Positions 45,757 to 56,808 of a stretch of 64,000 bases of DNA are shown here, piece by piece; within the stretch, counting starts at the first letter, position 1; each line of letters begins with the position of its first letter. The stretch is from contig CM060912.1 of assembly GCA_030737875.1 (NCBI GenBank), forward strand, positions 460,416,310 to 460,480,309, written 5' to 3'. The position numbers and the translations under genes are program-made. Below the pieces are notes generated by a model. The model was not told the DNA's origin, made no database searches, and worked only from the letters and a program-made list of their open reading frames with translations. Source of the DNA: Allium sativum. Its lineage: Eukaryota > Streptophyta > Magnoliopsida > Asparagales > Amaryllidaceae.

Positions 45757-45968
45757 AGACCTCCCATATTAGGCCTACACATGTGGATGCTGGATATGAT
45801 GGTCGGGTCCGGCAGACTTATTCCACAGTTGGGCCTAACCTCGTGTCATATCCCGATTCGTATTTACGTACTTAGACCTTCCACATTAGGTTCAACATTA
45901 GTGGCTGCTGGATATGCCGGTCGGGTTCGGGCAGACTTTCGCCACTAATGCAACCTAACCTCGTGTCA
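45757..45968 (-). ncRNA. Two tandem cruciform-like repeats in gypsy-2 3' LTR
   Basis: Plus-strand stem positions. First copy: 45769-45775/45832-45838 (TTAGGCC/GGCCTAA) and 45782-45787/45822-45827. Second copy: 45886-45892/45952-45958 (TTAGGTT/AACCTAA) and a perfect 10-bp stem 45896-45905/45941-45950. The minus-strand core TGCCCGAACCCGACCGGCA is shared with gypsy-1. The other LTR has the same pair at about 58141-58238 and 58259-58356. Confidence 0.55.
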
Positions 45969-46890
45969 CAAGTACAATTACAATTCCTAATTGTAATTAC
46001 TAAACATTCCATTTTTATCCAAATCTACCTATGTCATTATAGGTAATTATTTCTATGTTTCCTCATTTGAATTAAATGTCCAATATTACATAAATTATGC
46101 CAGTTATAAATCCCATTTTCCTTGTTTCTTAACTAACGTATTCACACGTATTTTTGGCGGCATCTAGGCTATAAAGTAGCCTAGCCACAACAATGAAAAA
46201 GGGAATATGACAAAGGATGATAGTTTTTCAACATGTCTTGGCATACACATAAATTTAACATGATAACAAGGTGAGTGGACATGTAAATTTCATCATAACA
46301 AGGTGGACACAAACTAATTAACTTGTGGCAACTAAGATATAAAAGTTACATAATGAGATCTAGTCCAACTGTTTAGATCTAGCATAATTAGGGTGACATA
46401 GCAACATGTTTAGATCTAAAAATGGCTTCACATGTCAAGTTTACCACATATTTAAACTAATCATAATATGACAGATAAAAGGTTATTTACATAAAGAACT
46501 AGATCTAGCCAATATTACAACTGTCCAACAGATGTACATTCACCATAATACAGTTACAAGTTCAGATCCATATAGACAACATAATAGAATAATCACAATT
46601 GTATTAGATCTAGGGAATTAGATCCATAATGACATAGTATATGATTTAACACTTGCATAGAATCATACTTTATAACATATCCAATTCATAGTCTTTTACA
46701 ATTTACTTTCATTTATCTAAACCAAAAAGCACCTAGAAACTCACAACGTTAGGTTGAGAGAATTGAGAAAGAACGGATCTAGAATTTCTGAATTGGATTT
46801 GCAAAGTATGTTGTTGTAGAAAACGGTTCAGTTCGCACTCCAACAGCATATGGCCTCCATGACTTCCAATGAAGAAACTATGAGAAATAG

Positions 46891-47026
46891 CCATATATTT
46901 ATAGCTGCAGAGCCCTCTTAAACTGACTGCCACCTCAGCCATAGGGGTGTCGACACCCCTGTGGGTGGGTCGACACCCCTTTAGGGGGGTCGATACCTAG
47001 GTCGACGCCCCTCTAGGGGGGTCGAC
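46891..47026 (-). promoter_or_regulatory. Gypsy-2 U3 promoter: GTCGAC array and TATA box
   Basis: GTCGAC or a one-base variant starts at 46949, 46969, 46989 (GTCGAT), 47001 and 47021, so the spacing is 20, 20, 12, 20. On the minus strand the array lies 45-130 bp upstream of CTATAAATATATGG. The other LTR has sites at 59334, 59354, 59366, 59386 (variant), 59398 and 59417 (variant). Arrangement relative to TATA is as in gypsy-1. Confidence 0.55.
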
Positions 47027-47336
47027 CCCCTAGAGCGGGAATTTTGCCGCTCAGACGAATTTTTTGAACTTGAATCTTTCTTTATAAAATTCTGAACCAG
47101 CTCTGACTCGTCTCTGACTCATGCGTATGTATATAATTGTTTTCTACACGTATACAAACTTAACACCCTCATAACTTCTTCATACGGTGTCCGTTCTATG
47201 CAAACCAAATGTCTATCTTGACAATAATTTCGAGACGGACGCAATGGTGCAGTCCGTTTTCTCTAGTTATGAATATTAAATTAATTATTATTTAATATTT
47301 CCTCTTTTAGTGTCGGTACAAATTCGGGGTGTTACA

Positions 47337-47853
47337 TTCTCCCCTACTCAAAGGATTTCGTCCCGAAATCTCTAAGTTGAGAAGAATGCATATCCTACCA
47401 TCCATCATCCATCTACTCATCCACCAATCACTGACATCCATTGTCCTTAAAGATTTCTAATGCTTATATGAATATATGCGAAGGTGTGTGTATATGTCCC
47501 AACACTAATGCGAAGATCAGGCGGTCTACTAGTTCAGTTGACCTCCTTAATGCAATGCATGTTAGTGCCATGAATCCAATATGTATGCAAATAAACCTAT
47601 CATATCATATAAGTTCTATATGTGTGCACATTTATTCGTCCAAATGCAAAATCATATGCTAACTCATCCATTTCCATCCATAAAAGAAAAGAAAATGCAC
47701 ACACATCCATATGCAGTATGAGAGTGATTGAGCCGATCTTCGTGCCTAATGTATGTATATGCATCCACAGACAACCACTAGTAAACATTTGCATCCACTT
47801 GCATCCATCAAACATAACATGTTTCAAAACACATGTTTACATCCTTAGGATTC
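47337..47853 (-). mobile_element. Gypsy-2 polypurine tract and 3' untranslated region
   Basis: On the minus strand GAGTAGGGGAGAA (47349-47337) precedes the 3' LTR and is itself preceded by TTTCGGGACGAAATCC. The remaining about 500 bp are non-coding and parallel the gypsy-1 3' region. Confidence 0.75.
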
Positions 47854-49500
47854 CTATCTAAAGGTCGAAAATACTATGGATAAGATATACTCTATTAACG
47901 GAAACAAGCACTGATAAAACTTAGGAAAAGGAGTTAAGAACATACCCTCGAAAAGAAAAGGGTACGATGCACGAATCTTATCTTCGGTCTTCCAAGTCGC
48001 ATCTTCTGGGTTATCTCCCCATTGAACCTAGCAACTTGATCTCCTTATTGCGCAGCTTCTTAACCTCTGACCCAAGAATACGGGTAGGGACTCATCTGAC
48101 TGTCGCCTCCCGTTCCACTTCGACTTCTTCCAACATACTCGACTCAACAACTTCCGCGGTGTTAGGCAGGCACTTCTGCAGATGAGAGACGTGGAAGACG
48201 TCAAGAACACTAGATAGGTTTTCTAGGAGCTTTACTCAGTAGGCCATTTGGCCAATCCTCTCAGTTATGGGAAATGGTCCCACAAACCTAGGTGCCAACT
48301 TCCCTACTGATCCGAAGCGAACCACATTCCTTAAAGCCGATACTTTGATAAAAACCAAGTCTCCCACTTCGAATTCGATGTCAGTCCTTCTCTTGTCTGC
48401 ATAGGACTTTTGCCTATCTTGAGCTGTCTTCATCCGCCGTCGAATAAGGTCAATCTTTTTGGACGTTTCCTAACCATATCTGGTCTAAGTAATAATCTTT
48501 CTGTAGATTCCCACCAATAAGTTAGCGAGCTACAGGGTCGTCCATACAATACTTCGAAGGGTGCCATGACGATGCCGGCCTGATAGTTGTTATTATAGGA
48601 AAACTCCACTAAAGGAAGACGCTCTTCCCAAGTCCCTCCGAAGCCTAGGATACACAGCCTTAAAAGATATTCAAGAATCCTGTTCACCCTCTCCGTCTGT
48701 CCATCGGTCTGCGGATGATAAGCGGTGCTTAAACACAACTGTGTACCTAATGCTTCTTGCAAGCTCCTCCGTAATTCGCTAGTAAAGATGGGGTCACGAT
48801 CGCTCACGATGCTGGAAGGTACTCCATGAAGATGAACTATCTCACGAACATAAATTGTTACCAACCATGATGCCGTCCTCTTATTCTTAACTGGAATAAA
48901 GTGAACGCTCTTGGTGACTCTATCCACTACCACCCAAATACTGGTGTTACCTTTCTTCAATCTAGGCAACCCATCTATGAAATCCATAGAGATGCTCTCC
49001 CATTTCCACTTCAGAACCTCCAACGGATGAAGTAATCCACCGACTTTTTTTTCTCAGCTTTGACTTACCGGCAAACTAAACATTGAGATACAAACTCGGC
49101 CACATCTTTCTTCACCCCAGCCCAAAAGAAAACCCTCTTCATGTCTCTATACATCTTATCACCACCTGGATGAATAGTCATCTTTGAATGGTGGGCTTCT
49201 TCTAGGACTGCCTTTATCAAGCTTCCAGTTTGAGGAACACAAAGCCTTCCGTCTCGTCACAACCACCCCTTTCCATCTATGGCATATCTACTGAGATGAA
49301 TAGAAGTCTCCCCTCTTCTGAGTTTATCCATGATGTCTAGAATCTATGGGTCACCTTGTTGCGAAGCTCCTGTTTGATCCATAAGTGTCGGTCGTAACTC
49401 CAAGGATGCAAACAAATCAGGCAAAACCTTGATGGAGGGTCTAAAATCAAATGCTGATATGAACTCCAAGTTCTTTCTCCCCACAAACAAAGGACTCAGG
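47854..49500 (-). pseudogene. pol: Gypsy-2 integrase and chromodomain, degenerate
   Basis: The H2C2 zinc region lies near 49210-49060 (SKMTIHPGGDKMY, VKKDVAE) with a stop just after it. The catalytic core runs 49023-48430 with [31 protein letters not shown] and the glutamate in [21 protein letters not shown] is at 48433-48236. The chromodomain (EVEVERE, TRILGSEVKKLRNKEIKL) is frameshifted near 48020. The frame ends YPFLFEGMF plus a hydrophobic tail, with TAG at 47856-47854. Confidence 0.88.
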
Positions 49501-49508
49501 GCCACCCT

Positions 49509-51312
49509 CTATCTACTTAGTGCGTCTGCCACCACATTACCCTTGCCAGGGGTATAAGCAATCTCAAAATCATATGAAGCTAAGAACTCCATCCACCCTT
49601 GTTGCCTTAAGTTGAGATCCTTCTGTGAGAATAGATACTTGAGAGATTTATGATCAGTGTATAACTTGAACTTTTCTCTAAGTAAATAATGATGCCACGT
49701 CTTTAATGCAAATACTATGGCAGCTAGCTCTAGATCATGGGTGGGGTAGTTCTTCTCATGAACTCTCAACTTTCTACCTCCATAACATATTACTTTCCCT
49801 TCTTGCATCAGAACCACACCAAGCCCTGTGCCGCACACATTAGTGTAAACAGTAAACACTTTACTTCCATTAGGCAAGGTTAGGACTGGGGCCGTTCTCA
49901 GAGCCCTTTTCAGTCGTTGGAAAGCAATGTCACAGTCTATGTCCCATGAGAATGACATTCAACCTGGTGAGAGGGGCTGATATCTTCACAAAGTCCTTAA
50001 TGAACTTCCTATAATAACTTGCTAACCCAAGAAAGCTTCTCACCTCGGTTGCATTTTTAGGAATCTTCCAATCTTGCACTTTAACCACCTTGGCGGATCT
50101 ATAGTTATCCCTTCTTTGGAGACGACATGCCCTAAAAATCTCACCTCTTTTCTCCAAAAATGGCATTTGGAGAACTTTGCCTTAAGCTAATGGTCACAGA
50201 GAGTTTTCAAAACTTCTCTCAAATGTTGGGCATGCTCTTCCTCACTCTTGGAGAAGATCAAAATATCATCAACGAAGACTATGATGAATTTGTTTAGGAA
50301 CTCCCGAAACACCCTACTCATCAAATCAAAAAAATAAGCAGGTGCATTTGTCAACCTAAAAGGCATAACTAGCCATTCGAAGAAACTGTCCGGAGTTCTG
50401 AAAGCAGTCTTGTCTATGCTGTCCTCAACCACCCTCAACTGATGGAACCCCGTAGCCAAGTCCAACTGAGAAAATACCGAGGCTCCAACAAGCTAATCAA
50501 ATAAATCTTCAATCCTTGGAAGTGGGTTCCTATTCTTCTTGGTGAGCTTATTCAATTCTCTATAGTCAACACACAGACGAAGTAAACCATCCGCTTTAGT
50601 TGCGAATACTACTGGAGCGCCTCATTCCGATATGCCTCGTATGATAAACCCTTTCTCAAGTAGCTCCCCTACTTGCTTACTCAGCTCCCTCCTTTCCCCT
50701 GGAGCAACGTGGCGCACTGGTAATGCAACTGGCTTTTCATTGTCCACCAGATATATGTGGAAGTCGATCTCGCGCCTTAGAGGTAAACCCGTACCTCATC
50801 AAAAACATCGGAATAATCTCGAACCACTGGAACATATTGCAAATCATCTATGGATGCATCTAGAGACTCTAGGAAGCAAAGCATAACAGACCCTTGGGGG
50901 TCACAAGAAACTTTGAGGGTCTTCCCATGACAAGTCAAGAGTCCAACAACCTCTTCTCACAATCCAGAATGGCCCCATACATGGTAAGCCAATCCATTCC
51001 TAGAATCGACCCGTAGCCCATTTACCCGAGCACATACGCGTCACATTAAAACTCGATGCCTAACACAGATATTTTCAAACCTCGACAAATCATCGATAAA
51101 TGAGCCGAACCACCAATGGGGTTTGAAACAACTACGGGATCTACTACCATACTAGAAATTAAGTGCATAGATTCAACCACAAAACTAGATATAAACGAGT
51201 GTGAAGCACCAGAATCAAAAAGTGTTCTAACTGGATGGTTTGAAAGAGAAACTAAACTTTCTACGGAAAATTTTCTACCTCTTTCAGGAGCATTAATCGC
51301 GAGAGCATGCAC
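49509..51312 (-). pseudogene. pol: Gypsy-2 protease, reverse transcriptase and RNase H, degenerate
   Basis: Protease: 51312-51046 with LFDSGASHSFIS, the canonical active site. A stop then follows and decayed RT N-terminal sequence runs to 50470. RT: 50465-50187 has [10 protein letters not shown] and FVDDILIFSK. The connection segment at 50166-49930 ends in a frameshift. RNase H: 49958-49509 has [10 protein letters not shown] (the usual aspartate after T is N), [24 protein letters not shown] and [12 protein letters not shown]. Several stops and shifts make it non-functional. Confidence 0.88.
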
Positions 51313-51357
51313 CTGCCCTCTAGAGGTCCTTGCTCTTTGACCTTGTCCCTGCGATCC

Positions 51358-51823
51358 CTATTTCTTCGGGCACTCTTTAGAGAAGTGTCCGACCTCTCCG
51401 TAATTAAAGCAATTGGCCTTCCTTCTCTTACAATCTTTGATCAGGTGACCCTCCTTTCCACAATTGTGACACTTTCTCTTATCCTTTCCTTTATCATCTT
51501 TTCCTCCTTTCTTTTGTTGTTGTTGCTGCTGCTGCCTCTTCTTGGGCCACACCTTCTTATTCTGCGATGTCCCCTCGGCTTTTGTTTCCTTCTTTTCTCC
51601 CTTGTCCTCCTCATGCATTAGGGCCATATCAACAAGCTTTTCAAAGGTGGTCCCTATTGGAATATGGGACATAGCTAAACCATGCAGAGGCTCATTCAGC
51701 CCTTTAGCAAACCCCAAAGCCTTTTTGTGCGGTGTGTCCACCAACTCTCGAACCTAGCCAGCTGGTTAAACTTGTTCACATACTCCTTTACCATCAAATT
51801 TCCTTGCTTAAGTTCTAAGAACC
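51358..51823 (-). pseudogene. gag: Gypsy-2 gag C-terminal part
   Basis: It resumes gag at the solo LTR border with [20 protein letters not shown], shifts frame near 51745, then continues KALGFAKGLNEPLHGLAM as in gypsy-1. A lysine/glutamine-rich linker leads to two zinc knuckles: CHNCGKEGHLIKDC complete, and CFNYGEVGHFSKEC with Y for the second C. TAG at 51358-51360 separates it from protease. Confidence 0.88.
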
Positions 51824-54800
51824 TGTAACAACCCAACTTTCGAACACACCGGAAGTCGTGTCATTAATAAGAATAAGAATAAATAGAAGATAAACTACAG
51901 AAACATCAGAATCTCACAGCGGAATTTTACAAAAGATGACAGTTTATAATATTACACATCAGGACATATTACATCAGAGCACATTAGATCTAGGGATACA
52001 AACCACTTCATAGTACAACTTTAATTATACATATCATCGATGACTAACGTGCAGACTTATAATTATACAGTAAACATGACAAGTGGAATAGCACATAGAA
52101 AGTTCCATCCAACTTCCAAAGTTTTGTCAGGACCTGATTCACATGTTTACTCATAACAAGTTTTATGAGTACCCAAGAGTTTAAGGAAAACATAGAAAAA
52201 TAAACTCCGGGTCAGTCAGGGGACTGGTATGAGTAAACGATTTAAAACAAATTAAAGAAATAAAAATATCTCATAAGACCACGCCGTGAATACGGAACGG
52301 GTTTTTACCTTATGAGAATAAAACACTTTGTATACCTTAAATCAGATATTATCATAGTGTCTAGGATTTTCACAACTAATTTAGAATCTAGAAGAATGCT
52401 TACATCTCACATTCTCCTATATGGTATACAAATAAAAACCGCTCGGTGCTTACGGAAAACTGGATTTCCTATTTTGACAAGGTATGGGACCACCTTCCGA
52501 TAGTGTATCTCCAGAGGCGAATACACTTGGGTTCAACAAGAACTTCTTGCAACTCGGCCCACACATGACCGACCACTCATTTCTCTTGAGTGTATCGAAT
52601 GTATGTCACCAATGGTTATGTACGAAAACCATTTCCCGAATGGGACAAAATCGATAGAGTCAGAACAAATGGAATTTCTCTAGATAGGTGATGCTACACC
52701 CTAGTGGGAGCGACCCACATAGCCATGCTGCTGCCCGAATTTTTTGTCATTTCCTGAGTGTGAGGCTTGAGGCTAGACGCACCTTTTTATCATCACTATT
52801 TAATTTCTTTGAATGTCACATCGTTAAAACTCGCCAACCACTAATTGACTTCCCCAAAGATATATTATAGGTATAAAGCGAGAGAAACGAATTCCTCTGC
52901 CACCATATAAATACGTTTGAAGAGATCAACATACGTGATTAGTTTAGAATTACTTTGTCAGACATTCGTCCATACAAGTTGTCCTGGGATTGGACAAACC
53001 CAAGGTACTATTCAAGAATAGCGCTTGCCTATCTCCGTCTTCAATTATCTTTAATAATATCTGACGTGCGGCGTATAGATCAAGTCGAAGTGGAATATAA
53101 ATTCCGGACTTTTCGAAATGATTAGCGTAAAATTTTTTTTAAAAAAAATTTATTGGTCTAACATGATTATAATTTGATTCACATACCTTTAATTTATGAA
53201 TTTTAGTCAAACAAAAATAGTATATGATTATTTTTCTTATATCTTGATATTTTAATTATCTAAAAAAAAATGGACAATTTCAGTGTGCGTCGCACACGGT
53301 TTTTTTCCCCTTCTACTTTGTTCTTCACTTAAAAAAAATACTTACGTTGTTCTTTAGAAAAATTATTTCCCATTCTAATTATTTATGAATAAATTAAATT
53401 TATAATTTATAATTTATATTTCAGCTTTTACACTTGATTATCAACTTTGTCAAAAACTTCACTCGATCTTCTGCACTTGATTCACTTTCTCCTTTCCACT
53501 TGATCATTTCAATGGAAATTCTATTTTTATTTTCTTATTTATCTTTCCTTTAAATTTTATTTATTATTTAACTAAAACTGGTTTCTAATTAAATTCACGT
53601 TTAATTTTTTTTAAAACACTTTGGACTAAAGTACCACTTCAGCCGAAGTACCACTTTAGACCCGTGATGTGGCATATGAAAATCAATCCAGCTTCCATGA
53701 TCTGGGCAAAGTATCACATGCCAGATCAAGTACCAAAACACCACTCCAAAACCACATGATTTCCCTGCTGATCTATTGTAAATCTTTGTGTGCCAATCCC
53801 AGTACCAAAGTACCCATATTAGCTGAAGTACCACCCCCTGGATCCTCATGATTTCTGGCCTGATCACTTCAAAAACCTGGTACCCCTTCTTCACGTACAC
53901 GTGCACGTGCACACACGTACGAGCTACCGCCCATCACCTCCGACCACCCCAACGCATCACCTTGCTACCCCGGATCACTTTGCCACCCTTCGATCACCCC
54001 CACCTTGATGCTACAGTGTTTTCACTATTCGAGTTGCCATGGCCAAATTGGTTCAATCCGAGAAAGCTTGCACTGCGCCTCACCCTGACCACCGATCGAC
54101 ATCCTCCTCCAGCCATGCCACCATGGACCCTCCACGTCGCCATTCCCCCTGGACCGCACCCCCAAAACACTCCCGTCATCATACAGTTTCGACGAGAACC
54201 AAAGTGACCAAAACAAACCCAAAAACCCTATTTTTACCTCGTCCTTGAAATCCACACATTAGAAAAATTATTTAGTATTTTTCCTAGAACCCTCGACCCT
54301 AGGTGAAACTCTCCCCTCAACCACGTGGGCTCCGACAACCTGGGTGGTCGGAATTCGATCAATTTTCAAATTCTGATCATCTCAGTATAACCGAGTATCT
54401 AGGATGTTAAAAATCGCGAGACCTCCACCAAAAATCACCATTTTCCTATATGATTCAATTTATATATTTAAATCAAGTTTTTATGAGGTTTGGATTTTTG
54501 ATGTTACAAAGAGCTACTGTTGTTTTCTGTTTTCATTCCTATGTGTTTGTTTGAAATGTTTAACCTTCTTTTCTTACTTTCAGATGACCTGTTTGTTATG
54601 TAATGGTTCAAACTTAACAGGATGTCTTATTCAAACCTTCTAACTTAAGTTCACTGACAAAAAAATCAATAGTTTGATTCTTTAAAACTGAATCAAAACA
54701 GCAGAGTTCATGCTAGTATGATCACACCCTTAAACTAATACCACTCAATAGTTTAAGTACTTACCCCTAGTTCTTTGATTAGGCAAAGGCTGATATGCAA

Positions 54801-56175
54801 ACAAGACATATAACTTAAACAAGATCATCACAAAACCAAGTTCAACTTACAGTTAGAACAGAAAAGAACAGGAAATAAATTCTGAAAAATTTACTCATTG
54901 TTTGGTTTGAAGCCCTCAGTCTTTTCTTCACTGCTTTTATTCAAATAGTTTTGTGCTGAGTGAGGAGAGTGCGCATGGTTGTGTCTATATATAGTAGTAG
55001 GAAATTAATAAAAAAAAACTGGTGCATTAATTACAGGTTTGGGAAAAAGTGGCAAAACAGTTTTCAGTTTTCATTTGTGACAAATGATTGACCACAAAAA
55101 AATCCTTTTCTCTCTCAAACCATACACTCCTCCCTAAACTCACATGGCTTTATTCAGCCAATTCATGCTCTGAAAATCCCCTGCGCAGAGCATAATTTCC
55201 TCTCATTGGTCTACTATGAAATATCACATTAAATGCTTTATGTACAACCATGTTCTTCTCTATATCTTTCCTTGGTATAAACTAATATGTAGCAACCATT
55301 CTTGTACGGCAAGTGCTCAGAAATCTTTGGGTTTCTAAACCACATTTTTCACATGACCTTTTGATTTAACAAATAAACATATAAAATTCTTACTTGGCTT
55401 TAAAGGAATTGTAAAAACTGAAAATCTTTGTACAAATGATCCACGGCCATGTGATGTATGTGTAGGAAAAATCTTAGATAATCTATATGCTAATAAGGAT
55501 CTAGGGTAGGCACAATCTTTGGTTTATATTTTCAAGTATGCACAAAATTCTAAGGAGCAATGTTTGCTTGAGCACAAGAAAATATGATTTTCTTCTCTGT
55601 TTTTTTATGTTCAGGAAAAAAACTGAAAATATTTGATCATGACAATGCGACCATGTGAAAGTTATTTCCACCAAGATCCTATTTGCTAGCCTATTACTAG
55701 TGTAGGTTGTGCCCTTAAGTCTAAAAATAAAAACGTGATTTTCAAGAAGAAATGACATTCCATGTTTTTGATTGATGCACATGTGAACACAAAGATTTTT
55801 ACTTGAACTAGTTTTGACAATAAAAGTGGTTTTTAGCATGTTTTATCCAAGTGTGCTTTATGTTAAAAATCAAGAATTTTGCTTAAAAGTAAGGATTTAA
55901 ACCCTTTGAAAAAAATGCATAAAGTATGTAATAAAAATGGCATTTTAAAACTTGTTATGCACATGTGTTATCATACATACATATGTAAAAATGAATTTAA
56001 ACAAATGTTGTCTCACACATGCTATCATACATACATGTAAAGGTAATGGTAAATGAAACCCTTTGACATGTTTCGAATTATTTAAAGTATGGGTTTTAAA
56101 TTGTATTTGTAAAGTTGTACTCACGATCGATAAATATTTGTGTTAATAATATGTGTTAAGAACCGGGCCATTACA
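51824..56175 (-). repeat. Solo LTR, 4352 bp, inserted in gypsy-2 gag
   Basis: The plus-strand ends are TGTAACAACCC and GCCATTACA, flanked on both sides by GAACC (51819-51823 and 56176-56180). The first about 1.4 kb matches the 3' part of the LARD-2 LTR in reverse, including the hairpin 52269-52277/52309-52317 with its CCGTGAATACGG core. The remaining about 2.9 kb has no counterpart that I recognise in LARD-2. It contains repeats of AAGTACCAC near 53640-53840 and a C-rich stretch at about 53900-54180. I see no primer site, gag or pol. Confidence 0.75.
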
Positions 56176-56631
56176 GAACCTCTCCGTCTGTATGCTTCTC
56201 TCAGCTTGGGAAAGAAATTTCATTTTGAACCTCTGTCTAAAATCTTCCCAAGTTTCGACCGGACGCCCAGCTTGGGTGATTTCCCGCCAAAATGAGGCTT
56301 CGTCCTTTAACAGCCATGCAGCTAACTGAATCTTTCTTCGGTCCTCCACTTCAAATATTTCGAAAAAGTCCCCGGTCTCCTCAAGCCAATTCCGAGCTTC
56401 TATGAATGTCTCGTTCCCATGGAATGGCCTTCCTCCCATAGCCCGAAAGTCTATGCAGATCTTGGCAAAGTTGTCAGCTCTTGGAGGGGGAGGAGGAGGA
56501 ATGGCTGGTGCAGCTGGGGGAGGAACATCTCTTTGGCCTTCGGCAGGTGTCGTGGCCTCCAAATACCTGCAGAACCATCCGGGTATTGTGACGCCCTCTG
56601 GGATATTATGGAAGTTTTGTTCCCCAAACAT
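56176..56631 (-). pseudogene. gag: Gypsy-2 gag N-terminal part
   Basis: The start is chosen at ATG 56631 because FGEQNFHNIPEGVTIPGW then aligns with the gypsy-1 gag start, although the frame is open upstream. A proline run (PPPPPP) and the gag domain (RAMGGRPFHGNETFIEARNW, ASFWREI, FRQRFKMKFLS) follow. The frame is cut at SIQTERF by the solo LTR and resumes at 51823. Confidence 0.9.
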
Positions 56632-56789
56632 GCTGAAAAAGGGAAAAGGAAGGAATTTAGATAAAGGACCAAAGTATACTGCATATGGCTTTGGGGAATG
56701 TTTTTCAAAACAGACTTTTTTTTTGAAAATACTTTCTTTTAAAACCTTTTTGAAAATAATTTCCAAAAACTTCTATCTAATCTGGTAAC

Positions 56790-56808
56790 CTTTAGCTCGG
56801 ATACCAAG
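56790..56808 (-). other. Primer-binding site of gypsy-2
   Basis: On the minus strand, CTTGGTATCCGAGCTAAAGG follows the LTR end GGTGTAACA. This is the initiator-methionine-tRNA type with one change (CC for CA). Confidence 0.75.

Larger units (their letters stand above)
44434..47336 (-). repeat. Gypsy-2 3' LTR
   Basis: 2903 bp between TGTGACACCCC and GGGGTGTTACA on the plus strand. It aligns with 56809-59730. It contains two cruciform repeats (45757-45848 and 45873-45968), three GGTGTCTTTAATTACATA units (about 45446-45567), a TATA box on the minus strand (CTATAAATATATGG, about 46891-46904) and a GTCGAC array (46949-47026). Confidence 0.9.

Noticed and set aside
53601..54255. Several overlapping frames in a C-rich segment on both strands.
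   Set aside because: Compositional bias keeps stops rare; no domain or consistent start was recognised. A captured gene fragment cannot be excluded.
56632..56766. Upstream extension of the gypsy-2 gag frame.
   Set aside because: Gypsy-1 gag starts at the equivalent of ATG 56631, and the extension is lysine/phenylalanine-rich leader sequence.
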